A stretch of 64,000 bases of DNA from Sphingomonas oleivorans (GTDB lineage: Bacteria > Pseudomonadota > Alphaproteobacteria > Sphingomonadales > Sphingomonadaceae). Position numbers and translations under genes: made by a program. The notes under the pieces were generated by a model. That model did not search any database. It saw only the letters and a program-made list of their open reading frames with translations, and was not told where the DNA came from. The DNA is taken from positions 62,001 to 126,000 of the forward strand of contig NZ_NWBU01000015.1 of assembly GCF_003050615.1 (NCBI RefSeq), given 5' to 3'. The first letter of the stretch is position 1, and the number at the start of each line of letters is the position of its first letter. Positions 36,079 through 44,795 of this stretch are shown here, piece by piece.

Positions 36079-38493
36079 ATGGCCAGCTCCGATCCCCTCG
36101 CCGCCTATAATGCCAAGCGCGACTTCGCGAAGACCGCCGAGCCCGCCGGCAAGGCTGCACGCGGCAAGGCCGGCAATATCTTCCTGGTCCAGAAGCATGA
36201 CGCCACCCGGCTTCATTATGATTTCCGGCTCGAACTGGATGGGGTGCTGAAAAGCTGGGCGATCACGCGCGGCCCCAGCCCCGATCCCGCCGACAAGCGG
36301 CTCGCGGTGCGCACCGAGGACCATCCGCTCGCTTATGCCGATTTCGAAGGCACCATTCCCAAGGGCGAATATGGCGGCGGCACGGTGATGCTGTGGGATC
36401 GCGGCACATGGGCCCCGGTTGCCGGCAAGGACCCGCATGAGACTTTGGAGGAGGGGCATCTCCACTTCATGCTCGATGGCGAGCGGATGAAGGGCGAATG
36501 GCTGCTCGTCCGGATGAAGCCGCGGCCCGGCGAGAAGCATGAGAATTGGCTGCTGCGCAAGGTGGCGGACAAACATGCCGGCGCCTCGGGCGCGCTCGTC
36601 GACCGGGCGATCAACAGCATCGCCACCGGCCGGACGATGGCGGAAATTGCCGAAGGCAAAAAGACACCTGCGAAAGCCAGGCAGCGGCGGAAGGGGAATA
36701 GCACCGCCTTCCCCGCCTTCCGTCCGCCCCAGCTCGCCACGCTCGTCGACAGCGTGCCCACCGGGTCCGGCTGGCTCCATGAGCTGAAATATGACGGCTA
36801 TCGCTGTCTTCTCGCCGTCGCCGGGGGCAAGGCCAAGGCCTATACCCGCACCGGGCTCGACTGGTCGGATCGCTTCGCGGCCATCGTCGATGCGGCGACG
36901 CGGACCATCCCCGGATCGGCGCTGATCGACGGCGAAGTGGTCGCGATGGACGAAAAAGGCCATCCGAGCTTCCAGACATTGCAGAATGCGATGAAGCAGG
37001 GCGGCGCGCTCCGCTTCTTCGCCTTCGATCTGCTCGAACAGGATGGAGAGGATCTTACCGAGCTTCCCAATATCGAGCGAAAACGAAGGCTTGCCGTCCT
37101 TCTCTCCAACGCCTCCGAGCCGATCGCCTATTCCGATCATGTCGCCGGCAACGGCGAAAAGCTGTTCCGCGAACTCTGTCGCGAGGGCTTTGAGGGGATC
37201 ATCTCGAAACGCGCCGACGCCCCCTATCGCAGCCGCCGCAGCCAGGCCTGGCTCAAGATAAAATGTCTTCAAAGACAAGAATTTATCATCATAGGCTGGA
37301 CGGAAAGCGAGCGTCGCTCCGGCTTCCGCTCCCTCCTCCTCGGGATAAATGAGCATCATAAGCTGCGCTATGCCGGCAAGGTCGGCACCGGCTTCGATTC
37401 CGCTACGATCGCGATGCTGACGGAACGGCTCCGCCCTCTGGAACGCAAGACCCCTCCGGCCGAAGTGCCCCGCACCGCCGCACGCGACGCGCATTGGGTG
37501 AAGCCGGGCCTCGTCGCCGAAATCGCTTATGCCGAAATCACCCAGGACGGCGTGCTCCGCCATCCGAGCTTCCTCGGCCTGCGCGAGGACAAGCCGGCGC
37601 GGGAGGTGGTGGCGGAAAAGCCCCAGCCGGTCCTGCCGGTCATGATCAGCAATCCCGATCGCATCATCTTCCCCGAAGCCAGCATCACCAAGGGCGAGCT
37701 CGCTGCTTACTATGCCCGGCTTGCCGATCCGCTGCTCAAATGGCTGGCCGATCGGCCGGTAAGCCTCGTCCGCTGCCCGCAGGGACGCGCCAAACATTGT
37801 TTCTTCCAGCGGCACGATGCCGGCAGCTTCGGCGATCGGGTCCGTCAGGTCATGGTCCGCGAGAAGGACGGAAAGAGCGAACCCTATCTCTATGTCGACA
37901 GCGCCGAAGGGATGCTCGCCTGCGTGCAGATGGGCACGATCGAATTTCATGGCTGGGGATCGAAGGTCGATGCGATCGAGCGGCCGGATCGCATGGTGCT
38001 CGATCTCGATCCCGACGAAGGGCTCGGCTTCGGGCGCGTGCGCGATGCCGCCTTTCACCTGCGCGACATATTGGCCGAAATGGGCCTGCTCTCCTGGCCG
38101 ATGCTGACGGGCGGCAAGGGCATCCATGTCGTGGTCCCGCTCGACGCCGGCGCGGAATGGCCGGCGGTCAAGGATTTTGCCAGCCGTTTCGCCAAGGCGA
38201 TCGCAGCCGCGCATCCCGAACGCTTCACCGCGAATATGAAGAAGGCCAGACGGCACGGCCGCATCTTCCTCGACTGGATGCGCAACCAGCGCGGGGCGAG
38301 CGCAATCCTGCCCTATGCCGCGCGCGCCCGCGCCAATGCCCCCGTCGCTGCCCCGCTCAGCTGGGACGAGCTGCACGAGACGGACCGGGCATCGCGCTTC
38401 ACCATCGCCGATGCGGAAGAATTGCTGGACCGTGCCGGATCGGATGCGCTGAAGGACTGGGCCGTCGCCGCCCAGCCGCTGCCCGACTATTAA
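36079..38493 (+). CDS. ligD: Multifunctional DNA ligase D
   Basis: 804 residues in the order phosphoesterase, ligase, polymerase. The 3'-phosphoesterase domain (about 25-180) has VQKHDATRLHYDFRLELDG. The ligase domain (about 220-510) has the lysine nucleotidyl motif ELKYDGYR with Lys237. The primase-like polymerase domain (about 540-800) has MVLDLDPDEGLGFGRVRD and its Asp pair. Together these trim, fill and seal double-strand breaks with Ku. This is the Pseudomonas-type arrangement. The stop adjoins the folE stop directly (convergent, no gap). Confidence 0.97.
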   Translation: MASSDPLAAYNAKRDFAKTAEPAGKAARGKAGNIFLVQKHDATRLHYDFRLELDGVLKSWAITRGPSPDPADKRLAVRTEDHPLAYADFEGTIPKGEYGGGTVMLWDRGTWAPVAGKDPHETLEEGHLHFMLDGERMKGEWLLVRMKPRPGEKHENWLLRKVADKHAGASGALVDRAINSIATGRTMAEIAEGKKTPAKARQRRKGNSTAFPAFRPPQLATLVDSVPTGSGWLHELKYDGYRCLLAVAGGKAKAYTRTGLDWSDRFAAIVDAATRTIPGSALIDGEVVAMDEKGHPSFQTLQNAMKQGGALRFFAFDLLEQDGEDLTELPNIERKRRLAVLLSNASEPIAYSDHVAGNGEKLFRELCREGFEGIISKRADAPYRSRRSQAWLKIKCLQRQEFIIIGWTESERRSGFRSLLLGINEHHKLRYAGKVGTGFDSATIAMLTERLRPLERKTPPAEVPRTAARDAHWVKPGLVAEIAYAEITQDGVLRHPSFLGLREDKPAREVVAEKPQPVLPVMISNPDRIIFPEASITKGELAAYYARLADPLLKWLADRPVSLVRCPQGRAKHCFFQRHDAGSFGDRVRQVMVREKDGKSEPYLYVDSAEGMLACVQMGTIEFHGWGSKVDAIERPDRMVLDLDPDEGLGFGRVRDAAFHLRDILAEMGLLSWPMLTGGKGIHVVVPLDAGAEWPAVKDFASRFAKAIAAAHPERFTANMKKARRHGRIFLDWMRNQRGASAILPYAARARANAPVAAPLSWDELHETDRASRFTIADAEELLDRAGSDALKDWAVAAQPLPDY

Positions 38494-39111
38494 TTAATAG
38501 CCCATCAACGCGAGCACCTCGCGCCGGCTACGCTCATCGTCGCGGAACACGCCCATCATGCGGCTCGTCGTCATGGCGACGCCGGGCGTGCGCACGCCGC
38601 GCGCCGTCATGCAACCATGGCTCGCTTCGATCACGACGGCGACGCCGAGCGGATTGAGATGATCCCAGATGCAGTCCGCCACCTGCGCCGTCAGCCGCTC
38701 CTGCACCTGCAGCCGCCGGGCGAAACCATGCAGCACGCGGGCGAGCTTCGAAATGCCGACCACCCGGTCGCGCGGCAGATAGGCGATCGCCGCCTTGCCG
38801 ACGATCGGCGCCATATGATGCTCGCAATGCGACTGGAAGGGTATGTCGCGCAGCAGCACGATCTCGTCATAGCCGCCCACTTCCTCGAAGGTGCGGCTGA
38901 GATGGAGCGCGGGATCGCTCTCATAGCCCTGGCAATATTCCTTCCACGCCCGCGCCACGCGCTTGGGCGTGTCGAGCAGCCCCTCGCGATCGGGATCCTC
39001 GCCCGACCAGCGCAGCAGCGTGCGGATCGCGTCTTCCACATATTCCGGCACGGGAATCTTCGGGGTGGGGGCGACGAGATCGCCGTCCTCCGGCTCGGGG
39101 CATCCGCTCAT
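38494..39111 (-). CDS. folE: GTP cyclohydrolase I
   Basis: 205 residues. Zinc ligands lie in [20 protein letters not shown] and in the later [11 protein letters not shown]; the GTP pocket is [20 protein letters not shown] with RLTAQVAD. It makes dihydroneopterin triphosphate for folate. Its stop is base-adjacent to the ligD stop on the other strand, so the two transcripts must overlap. It is downstream of the tRNA-Leu gene on the same strand. Confidence 0.97.
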   Translation of the reverse strand: MSGCPEPEDGDLVAPTPKIPVPEYVEDAIRTLLRWSGEDPDREGLLDTPKRVARAWKEYCQGYESDPALHLSRTFEEVGGYDEIVLLRDIPFQSHCEHHMAPIVGKAAIAYLPRDRVVGISKLARVLHGFARRLQVQERLTAQVADCIWDHLNPLGVAVVIEASHGCMTARGVRTPGVAMTTSRMMGVFRDDERSRREVLALMGY

Positions 39112-39240
39112 GGCACTCCAATCGCTCTACGGTCGACCGGCTCATAGACGGCGATCGAGCGTATCGGAACCCTCGGAAGATCATGACGGAATAGGATGGC
39201 GAACCGCACGGACGGGCCCGCAGCACCATTCCAGCCTTTT

Positions 39241-39325
39241 TGGTGCCCCTGGCCGGGCTCGAACCAGCACTCCTTTCGGAACCCGATTTTGAGTCGGGCG
39301 CGTCTACCAATTTCACCACAGGGGC
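39241..39325 (-). tRNA. tRNA-Leu(CAA)
   Basis: Read on the minus strand: acceptor stem GCCCCTG/CAGGGGC, discriminator A and encoded CCA; D arm GTGAAATTGGTAGAC; anticodon stem CCCGA/TCGGG with loop CTCAAAA, giving anticodon CAA; long variable arm TTCCGAAAGGAGT; T arm GCTGG/CCGGC with TTCGAGC. Class II shape and anticodon fit leucine, reading UUG. No integrase or repeated 3' end nearby suggests it has served as an attachment site. Confidence 0.95.
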
Positions 39326-39372
39326 ACGCGGCGGCATGCCTAGCCCAGCCGAACGGCCGTAGCAACCATGCA

Positions 39373-40881
39373 TCAATTGACCGGCGCGCGCCGCCTATAG
39401 CTCAGCGCCTCCGCCACATGGACGCGCCGGACCTCGTCCGATCCGGCAAGGTCCGCGATCGTGCGACTCGTCCTCAACACCCGATGATAGCCGCGCGCGG
39501 ACAGGCGCATCGCCTCCGCCGCCTGGGCGAGCAGCTTGCGGCCCGGCTCGTCGAGAGTCGCCACCGCATCGAGCAGCGCGCCGTCCGCCTCGGCATTGGT
39601 GCGGATGCCATGGCCATCATAGCGCGCCGTCTGGATGTCGCGGGCCGCCTTCACCCGTGCCGCGACTTCGGCGGAACCCTCGGCGGGCGGGGGCAGGACG
39701 AGATCGGCGGCGGTGACGGCGGCGACCTCCACATGAAGGTCGATACGATCGAGCAGCGGCCCGGAAACCTTCGCCTGATAATCGGCGGCGCAGCGTGGCG
39801 CGCGGGCACAGGCAAGCGCGGGATCGCCGAGATGGCCGCAGCGGCACGGGTTCATCGCCGCGATAAGCTGGACCCGCGCCGGAAAGGTGACATGGGCATT
39901 GGCGCGCGCGACCGAGACGCGCCCCGTCTCGAGCGGCTGGCGCAGCGAATCAAGCACGGCGCGCTGGAATTCGGGCAGCTCGTCCAGGAACAGCACGCCG
40001 AGATGGGCAAGGCTCACCTCGCCTGGCCGCGCCTTCGCCCCACCCCCGACCAGTGCCGCCATCGAGGCCGAATGATGCGGGCTGCGGAACGGACGCGTGC
40101 GGACCAGCCGCCCTTCCTGCAACGTGCCCGCCACCGACGCCACCATCGACACTTCGAGCGCCTCGGCGGGCGTAAGTTCCGGCAATATGCCGGGAAGGCA
40201 GGCGGCCATCAGCGACTTGCCCGCGCCTGGGGGACCGGCCATCAGCAGATTATGTCCGCCGGCCGCCGCGATCTCGAGCGCGCGCTTGGCGCTTTCCTGC
40301 CCCTTCACCTGCCGGAGATCGGGTCCGGCGGCAGGCGGATCGGCCATCTCCATCGCGGGTGGCGGCAACTGCATTCCGCCACGGAAATGATTGAGCAGCG
40401 ACACTATGTCCGGCGCTGCGACCACCTCGATCGTGCCGGCCCAGGCGGCTTCGGGGCCCTGTGCCGCAGGACAGAGCAGGCCCAGCTCTCGCTCCGACGC
40501 ATTGAGCGCCGCGAGCAGCACGCCCGGCGACGGCGCCAGCCGTCCGTCGAGCCCGAGTTCGCCCACCGCGACATAGGATGCCAGCGTCTCCGCATCGATC
40601 ACGCCCATCGCGCCGAGCAGGCCGAGCGCGATCGGCAGATCATAATGCGATCCTTCCTTGGGCAGATCGGCGGGCGACAGGTTCACCGTGATCCGCTTCG
40701 GCGGCAGAGCGAGTCCGATCGCGGCAAGCGCGCCGCGCACCCGTTCCCGGCTTTCGGCGACCGCCTTGTCCGGCAGCCCCACGATGATGAAGGCGGGCAG
40801 GCCGGGCGTGACCTGGACCTGCACCTCGACGGCGCGTGCCTCCAACCCCAGAAACGCCACTGTGGATATATGCGCGACCAT
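39373..40881 (-). CDS. yifB: YifB/ComM-type Mg-chelatase-like AAA+ ATPase
   Basis: 502 residues from ATG 40881 (MVAHISTVAFLGLEARAVEV), a start that matches the family; the open frame upstream is unrelated. The N-terminal ChlI-like (Lon-protease-fold) domain is followed by Walker A GPPGAGKSLMAA, Walker B VLFLDELPEFQ, the Mg-chelatase signature FRSPHHSASMAALVGGG, and a C-terminal domain with a Cys-rich stretch (CRCGHLGDPALACARAP). Relatives (ComM) act as branch-migration helicases in natural transformation. It is divergent from a small membrane-protein gene. Confidence 0.93.
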   Translation of the reverse strand: MVAHISTVAFLGLEARAVEVQVQVTPGLPAFIIVGLPDKAVAESRERVRGALAAIGLALPPKRITVNLSPADLPKEGSHYDLPIALGLLGAMGVIDAETLASYVAVGELGLDGRLAPSPGVLLAALNASERELGLLCPAAQGPEAAWAGTIEVVAAPDIVSLLNHFRGGMQLPPPAMEMADPPAAGPDLRQVKGQESAKRALEIAAAGGHNLLMAGPPGAGKSLMAACLPGILPELTPAEALEVSMVASVAGTLQEGRLVRTRPFRSPHHSASMAALVGGGAKARPGEVSLAHLGVLFLDELPEFQRAVLDSLRQPLETGRVSVARANAHVTFPARVQLIAAMNPCRCGHLGDPALACARAPRCAADYQAKVSGPLLDRIDLHVEVAAVTAADLVLPPPAEGSAEVAARVKAARDIQTARYDGHGIRTNAEADGALLDAVATLDEPGRKLLAQAAEAMRLSARGYHRVLRTSRTIADLAGSDEVRRVHVAEALSYRRRAPVN

Positions 40882-41043
40882 GAACGCTCCCTGGAGGCGA
40901 TGTTTGCCGCCCGGCCGGAGCGATGTCGAGACGAAAGCAGGATTTTCGTGGACCAACGGAAGCAATCCGCAAGAAAGCATTAACCTATTAAGTCCAGGGT
41001 CGAGCGGCCGATCATTTCGACGGATGGACGAGGAGCAGTCAGA

Positions 41044-41196
41044 ATGGCGTCGTTGCTGGGCCCGGTCGCAATGGCTGTTTTCGGCCTGCTGCTTATCGGC
41101 TTCGGCATCGTCTCGGTCAGGAAAGACGATTGGGGCTCGGCCCTGGTCGCATTCGTGCTGGCGATGGCCGCGTTCGGATCGTCCGCCCAGGTCTGA
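41044..41196 (+). CDS. Small 50-residue membrane protein
   Basis: A 50-residue frame, MASLLGPVAMAVFGLLLIGF then GIVSVRKDDWGSALVAFVLA and MAAFGSSAQV. It has two hydrophobic helices joined by a short charged turn (RKDDW), the shape of a small inner-membrane protein. The ribosome-binding site AGGAG at 41031-41035 is 8 bases upstream. It precedes the PGPGW protein on the same strand. I do not recognise a family, and its size makes it easy to overlook. Confidence 0.65.
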   Translation: MASLLGPVAMAVFGLLLIGFGIVSVRKDDWGSALVAFVLAMAAFGSSAQV

Positions 41197-41261
41197 CCCG
41201 CGCGAAAATCCTCCGGCCGCGCCGTCTTGCGGAGGCGGAGGCGGAACGCCACATCCCGGCG

Positions 41262-41570
41262 ATGAATCTTCGAGCAAGCTGGCGTGCCGCAGGACGCAAC
41301 GAGACGGTCAGGCTCTGCCTGTTCCTGCTCGGCTGCCTGCTAATCGTCGTGACGCCGGCGGTGGCGATCCTTCCGGGCCCCGGCGGCATCTTCACATTCG
41401 CCGGCGGTCTGGCGCTGGCGCTGCGCAATTCGGCCTGGGCGAAGCGGCGATATGTGGAGATCAAGCGGCGCTGGCCGAAGATCGGCTCCTGGTGCGACTG
41501 GGGATTGAGGCGGCGCAGCGCCAAACGGCGCGGCAAGCTCGTCCGGACAGCAAAGGGCAAGTCGGATTGA
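41262..41570 (+). CDS. PGPGW-type transmembrane protein
   Basis: 102 residues. One or two membrane helices (about 17-55) surround TPAVAILPGPGGIFTFAGGL, a sphingomonad variant of the family's PGPGW turn, then a strongly basic cytoplasmic tail (WAKRRYVEIKRRWPKIGSWC, RRRSAKRRGKLVRTAKGKSD). The start at 41262 (MNLRASWRAAG) is the nearest ATG. Function unknown. The stop lies 90 bp before rpmH, with a hairpin in between. Confidence 0.75.
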   Translation: MNLRASWRAAGRNETVRLCLFLLGCLLIVVTPAVAILPGPGGIFTFAGGLALALRNSAWAKRRYVEIKRRWPKIGSWCDWGLRRRSAKRRGKLVRTAKGKSD

Positions 41571-41595
41571 CTTTCGGCGGCTCTTTGCCTATCCG
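41567..41595 (+). promoter_or_regulatory. Candidate sigma-70 promoter upstream of rpmH
   Basis: TTGACT (41567-41572) and TATCCG (41590-41595) are 17 bp apart, a plausible -35/-10 pair overlapping the stop of the PGPGW gene. Transcription would begin just before the hairpin at 41608-41629. The -10 is only a fair match. Confidence 0.4.
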
Positions 41596-41605
41596 CGCCC
41601 CCACA

Positions 41606-41635
41606 GCGGCCGCCGTGCATTCGGCGGCCCTTTTC
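41606..41635 (+). terminator. Terminator or attenuator upstream of rpmH
   Basis: GGCCGCCG (41608-41615) and CGGCGGCC (41622-41629) pair around TGCATT, followed by CTTTTC. It either ends the upstream membrane-protein transcript or attenuates the rpmH leader; its position 25 bp before the rpmH start allows both. Confidence 0.75.
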
Positions 41636-41660
41636 TATTCCGGTTTTGAGGTAATTAGCA

Positions 41661-41795
41661 ATGAAGCGCACTTTCCAGCCGAGCAACCTCGTGCGCAAGC
41701 GTCGTCACGGCTTCCGTGCACGCAGCGCGACGCCCGGCGGCCGCAAGGTCCTCGCCGCCCGCCGCGCGCGTGGCCGCAAGACGCTTTCGGCCTGA
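41661..41795 (+). CDS. rpmH: 50S ribosomal protein L34
   Basis: 44 residues: [20 protein letters not shown] then [20 protein letters not shown] and TLSA, a canonical L34. It is first in the rpmH-rnpA-yidD-yidC cluster. A hairpin and a candidate promoter lie in the short upstream gap. Confidence 0.98.
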   Translation: MKRTFQPSNLVRKRRHGFRARSATPGGRKVLAARRARGRKTLSA

Positions 41796-41833
41796 GTCAC
41801 GCCACTCCCACAGGCGCCGGACGAGGCGCTGAC

Positions 41834-42160
41834 GTGCGGACGCTCGACCGACGCGCCGACTTTCTGGCGGCGAACGCGGGCAAGCGTGCGCCCATGCCGG
41901 GATTCGTCCTGCTCGTGCGCGAGCGGGGCGATGGCGACGACGCCAAGCGCGTCGGCTATACGGTCACCAAGAAGATCGGCAAGGCGGTCGTCCGCAATCG
42001 GATGAAGCGTCGCCTGCGCGCGCTTGCGCGCGAAATCCTGCCGCAGGAAGGCGTCGCCGGCGCCGATCATGTGCTGATCGGCCGCCCGGGCGGCATCGAG
42101 CGCGATTTCGATTCGCTGCGTCACGAACTTTCGAAGGCGCTCCGCAAGGTGCGCCGATGA
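41834..42160 (+). CDS. rnpA: Ribonuclease P protein component (GTG start)
   Basis: 108 residues from GTG 41834 (VRTLDRRADFLAANAGKRAP), the family's usual start position; there is no ATG in that frame nearby. The RNR motif is intact in GKAVVRNRMKRRLRALAREI. It helps the RNase P RNA cleave the 5' ends of tRNA precursors. The stop overlaps yidD by 4 bp (ATGA). Confidence 0.95.
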   Translation: MRTLDRRADFLAANAGKRAPMPGFVLLVRERGDGDDAKRVGYTVTKKIGKAVVRNRMKRRLRALAREILPQEGVAGADHVLIGRPGGIERDFDSLRHELSKALRKVRR

Positions 42161-42369
42161 TCGCCCGCGCGCTGATCCTGCTCGCCAAGGCATGGCAGCG
42201 CGGCCCTTCCGCGATCCTGCCGCCCAATTGCCGCTACATGCCCTCCTGCTCGACCTATGCGATCGAGGCGCTCTCGCGCTATGGGGCGGCGAAAGGCGGC
42301 TGGCTTGCCGCCAGACGAATCCTGCGATGCCATCCCTGGGGTGGGCATGGCATCGATCCTGTACCTTGA
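42157..42369 (+). CDS. yidD: Membrane insertion efficiency factor YidD
   Basis: 70 residues, with the conserved core CRYMPSCSTYAIEALSRYGA and LRCHPWGGHGIDPVP. It is a small membrane-associated protein that helps YidC insertion. It overlaps rnpA and is followed 18 bp later by yidC, the standard order. Confidence 0.97.
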   Translation: MIARALILLAKAWQRGPSAILPPNCRYMPSCSTYAIEALSRYGAAKGGWLAARRILRCHPWGGHGIDPVP

Positions 42370-42387
42370 TCCGGGGGAATTTCTGAC

Positions 42388-44094
42388 GTGGAGAACCAGC
42401 GCAACCTGATCCTCGCGATCGTGCTGTCGGCGCTCGTGCTGCTGGGCTGGACCCTCTTGTCCGATCGCTTCCTGCCGACCGCCAATCCCCCGTCCACCAA
42501 GGTGGTGGACGGCAAGGTCGTGCCGCTGCCCCAGCCGGAAGCGCTGCCTGCCGCCCCCACCATCCGTGATCGCGCGGTGGTGATCGCGGATACGCCGCGC
42601 GTGCGGATCGAAACGCCGCGCCTCGCCGGCTCGATCAACCTGAAGGGCGCGCGCATCGACGATCTGGTGCTCAGCACCTACAAGGAAACGATCGCCAAGG
42701 ATTCGAAGCCCGTTCGCCTGCTCTCGCCGGGCGGCGCGCCCGACGCCTATTTCACCGGCTTCGGCTGGACGGGCGACGGCGTGACGCTGCCGGGGCCGGA
42801 CACCGTCTGGCAGGCGAGCGGCGACGTCCTGGCACCGGGCAAGCCCGTGACGCTTAACTGGGCCAATGGCCGGGGCCAGCGCTTCCAGATCCTGCTGGAA
42901 GTCGATCCCAGCTATATGTTCACCGTGCGCCAGACGGTCGGCAATGGCGGCACCGGCGCGATCGCGGTGAAGCCCTATGCGCTCGTCAGCCGCGTCGGCC
43001 ACAGCAAGGATCCCGATAGCTGGACGATGCACACCGGCCCGATCGGCACGTTCAACGGCAGCGCCAATTATGGCATCAATTTCAAGGACCTCGACGAGGA
43101 TCCGGCGGGCGAGCGTTTCTCGACCACCGGCGGCTGGCTGGGCTTCGGCGACAAATATTGGCTGACCGCGCTGATCCCGGACCAGCGCAGCACGGTGGAT
43201 GCCGGCTTCCGTGGCGGCGAGAGCCAGCGCTATCAGGCCGATATCGCCTCCGCCGCCACGATCATTCCCGCAGGCAAGGCCGTCACCACCACCACGCGTT
43301 TCTTCGCCGGCGCCAAGGAAGTGGCGCTGCTCGACGGCTATGAGAAGAGCCTCGGCATCTCGCAGCTCGACAAGGCGATCGACTGGGGCTGGTTCTACTG
43401 GTTCGAAAAGCCGATCTTCTACCTGCTCGACTGGCTGTTCCGCATGGTCGGCAATTTTGGCGTGGCGATCATCCTGCTCACCTGCATCGTGCGCGGCCTG
43501 ATGTTCCCGATCGCGCAGAAGCAGTTCGCCTCCATGGCCGCGATGCGCGTCGTGCAGCCCAAGATGAAGGCGCTGCAGGAGAAATATAAGGACGACAAGC
43601 AGCGCCTCCAGCAGGAGATGCTGAAGCTCTATCAGGAAGAGAAGGTCAATCCGCTCGCGGGCTGCCTGCCGATCCTGCTGCAGATCCCGATCTTCTACGC
43701 GCTCTACAAGGTGCTGATGCTGACGATCGAGATGCGTCACCAGCCCTTCGCGCTGTGGATCAAGGATCTGTCCGCGCCCGATCCGCTGACGCCGCTCAAC
43801 CTGTTCGGCCTGATCGACTGGGCGCCGCCGCAATTCATCGCGATCGGCGTGCTGCCGATCCTGCTGGGCGTGACCATGTATTATCAGTTCAAGCTCAACC
43901 CGCAGCAGATGGATCCGGTGCAGCAGCAGGTGTTCAGCATCATGCCGTGGATCTTCATGTTCATCATGGCGGGCTATGCGACGGGCCTGGTGCTCTACTG
44001 GTGCGCGTCGAACATCCTCACGATCGCGCAGCAGAAATGGCTCTACAGCCGCCATCCGGCGCTGAAGGCCGCCGCGCCGGCCGCACCCAAATGA
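42388..44094 (+). CDS. yidC: Membrane protein insertase YidC (GTG start)
   Basis: 568 residues from GTG 42388 (VENQRNLILAIVLSALVLLG). The N-terminal helix is followed by a large periplasmic domain (about 60-340) and the conserved insertase core with five helices, including IAQKQFASMAAMRVVQPKMK and NPLAGCLPILLQIPIFYALY. It inserts proteins into the inner membrane with or without Sec. The stop overlaps yihA by 4 bp (ATGA). Confidence 0.98.
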   Translation: MENQRNLILAIVLSALVLLGWTLLSDRFLPTANPPSTKVVDGKVVPLPQPEALPAAPTIRDRAVVIADTPRVRIETPRLAGSINLKGARIDDLVLSTYKETIAKDSKPVRLLSPGGAPDAYFTGFGWTGDGVTLPGPDTVWQASGDVLAPGKPVTLNWANGRGQRFQILLEVDPSYMFTVRQTVGNGGTGAIAVKPYALVSRVGHSKDPDSWTMHTGPIGTFNGSANYGINFKDLDEDPAGERFSTTGGWLGFGDKYWLTALIPDQRSTVDAGFRGGESQRYQADIASAATIIPAGKAVTTTTRFFAGAKEVALLDGYEKSLGISQLDKAIDWGWFYWFEKPIFYLLDWLFRMVGNFGVAIILLTCIVRGLMFPIAQKQFASMAAMRVVQPKMKALQEKYKDDKQRLQQEMLKLYQEEKVNPLAGCLPILLQIPIFYALYKVLMLTIEMRHQPFALWIKDLSAPDPLTPLNLFGLIDWAPPQFIAIGVLPILLGVTMYYQFKLNPQQMDPVQQQVFSIMPWIFMFIMAGYATGLVLYWCASNILTIAQQKWLYSRHPALKAAAPAAPK

Positions 44095-44729
44095 GCGTCT
44101 ATGACGAAGAGGCGCTGGAGATCGCCCGGCGCCTCTTCGCCGGGCCGATCGGCTTCCTGAAATCCGCGCCCGACCTCAAATTTCTGCCCGATCCGGACGT
44201 GCCGGAAGTGGCCTTTGCCGGCCGCTCCAATGTCGGCAAGTCGTCGCTCCTGAACGCGCTCGCCAACCGCAACGGCCTTGCGCGCACCTCCAACACGCCG
44301 GGGCGCACGCAGGAACTCAACTTCTTCGACATCGGCGAGCCGCCCGTGTTCCGGCTGGTCGACATGCCCGGCTATGGCTTTGCCAAGGCGCCCAAGGACA
44401 TGGTCCGCAAATGGCGTTTCCTCGTGAACGACTTTTTGCGCGGCCGTGCCGTCCTCAAGCGCACGCTGGTGCTGATCGACAGCCGCCACGGCATCAAGGA
44501 TGTCGATCGCGACATCATGAAGATGCTCGATGAGGCGGCCGTCTCCTATCGCCTCGTGCTCACCAAGGCGGACAAGGTGAAGGCGAGCGATCTCGCCGCG
44601 ACCAAGGCCAGCGTCGCCGCCGAGGCGCGCACCCATGTCGCGGCGCATCCCGACATACTCGTCACCTCGAGCGAGAAGGGCATGGGGATAGCCGAGCTGC
44701 GCGCGGCCGTCCTCGAAGCGATCGGCTAG
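44091..44729 (+). CDS. yihA: Ribosome biogenesis GTPase YihA/EngB
   Basis: 212 residues from ATG 44091. The G motifs are G1 GRSNVGKSSLLN, G3 DMPGYGFAK, G4 LTKADKVK and a G5-like TSSEKG. It is an essential GTPase of 50S assembly in most bacteria. The ATGA overlap with yidC makes it the last coupled gene of this cluster. Confidence 0.96.
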   Translation: MSVYDEEALEIARRLFAGPIGFLKSAPDLKFLPDPDVPEVAFAGRSNVGKSSLLNALANRNGLARTSNTPGRTQELNFFDIGEPPVFRLVDMPGYGFAKAPKDMVRKWRFLVNDFLRGRAVLKRTLVLIDSRHGIKDVDRDIMKMLDEAAVSYRLVLTKADKVKASDLAATKASVAAEARTHVAAHPDILVTSSEKGMGIAELRAAVLEAIG

Positions 44730-44795
44730 ACTTCGCGCCCTGCCCCTTTAAAGCGACCTTGCGGCCGGAGTCGCGACGACGAACAAGGCAAGTGC

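Noticed and set aside
39241-39325. tRNA-Leu as an integration site for a mobile island
   Set aside because: No integrase, no repeated 3' tRNA end and only core genes on both sides.
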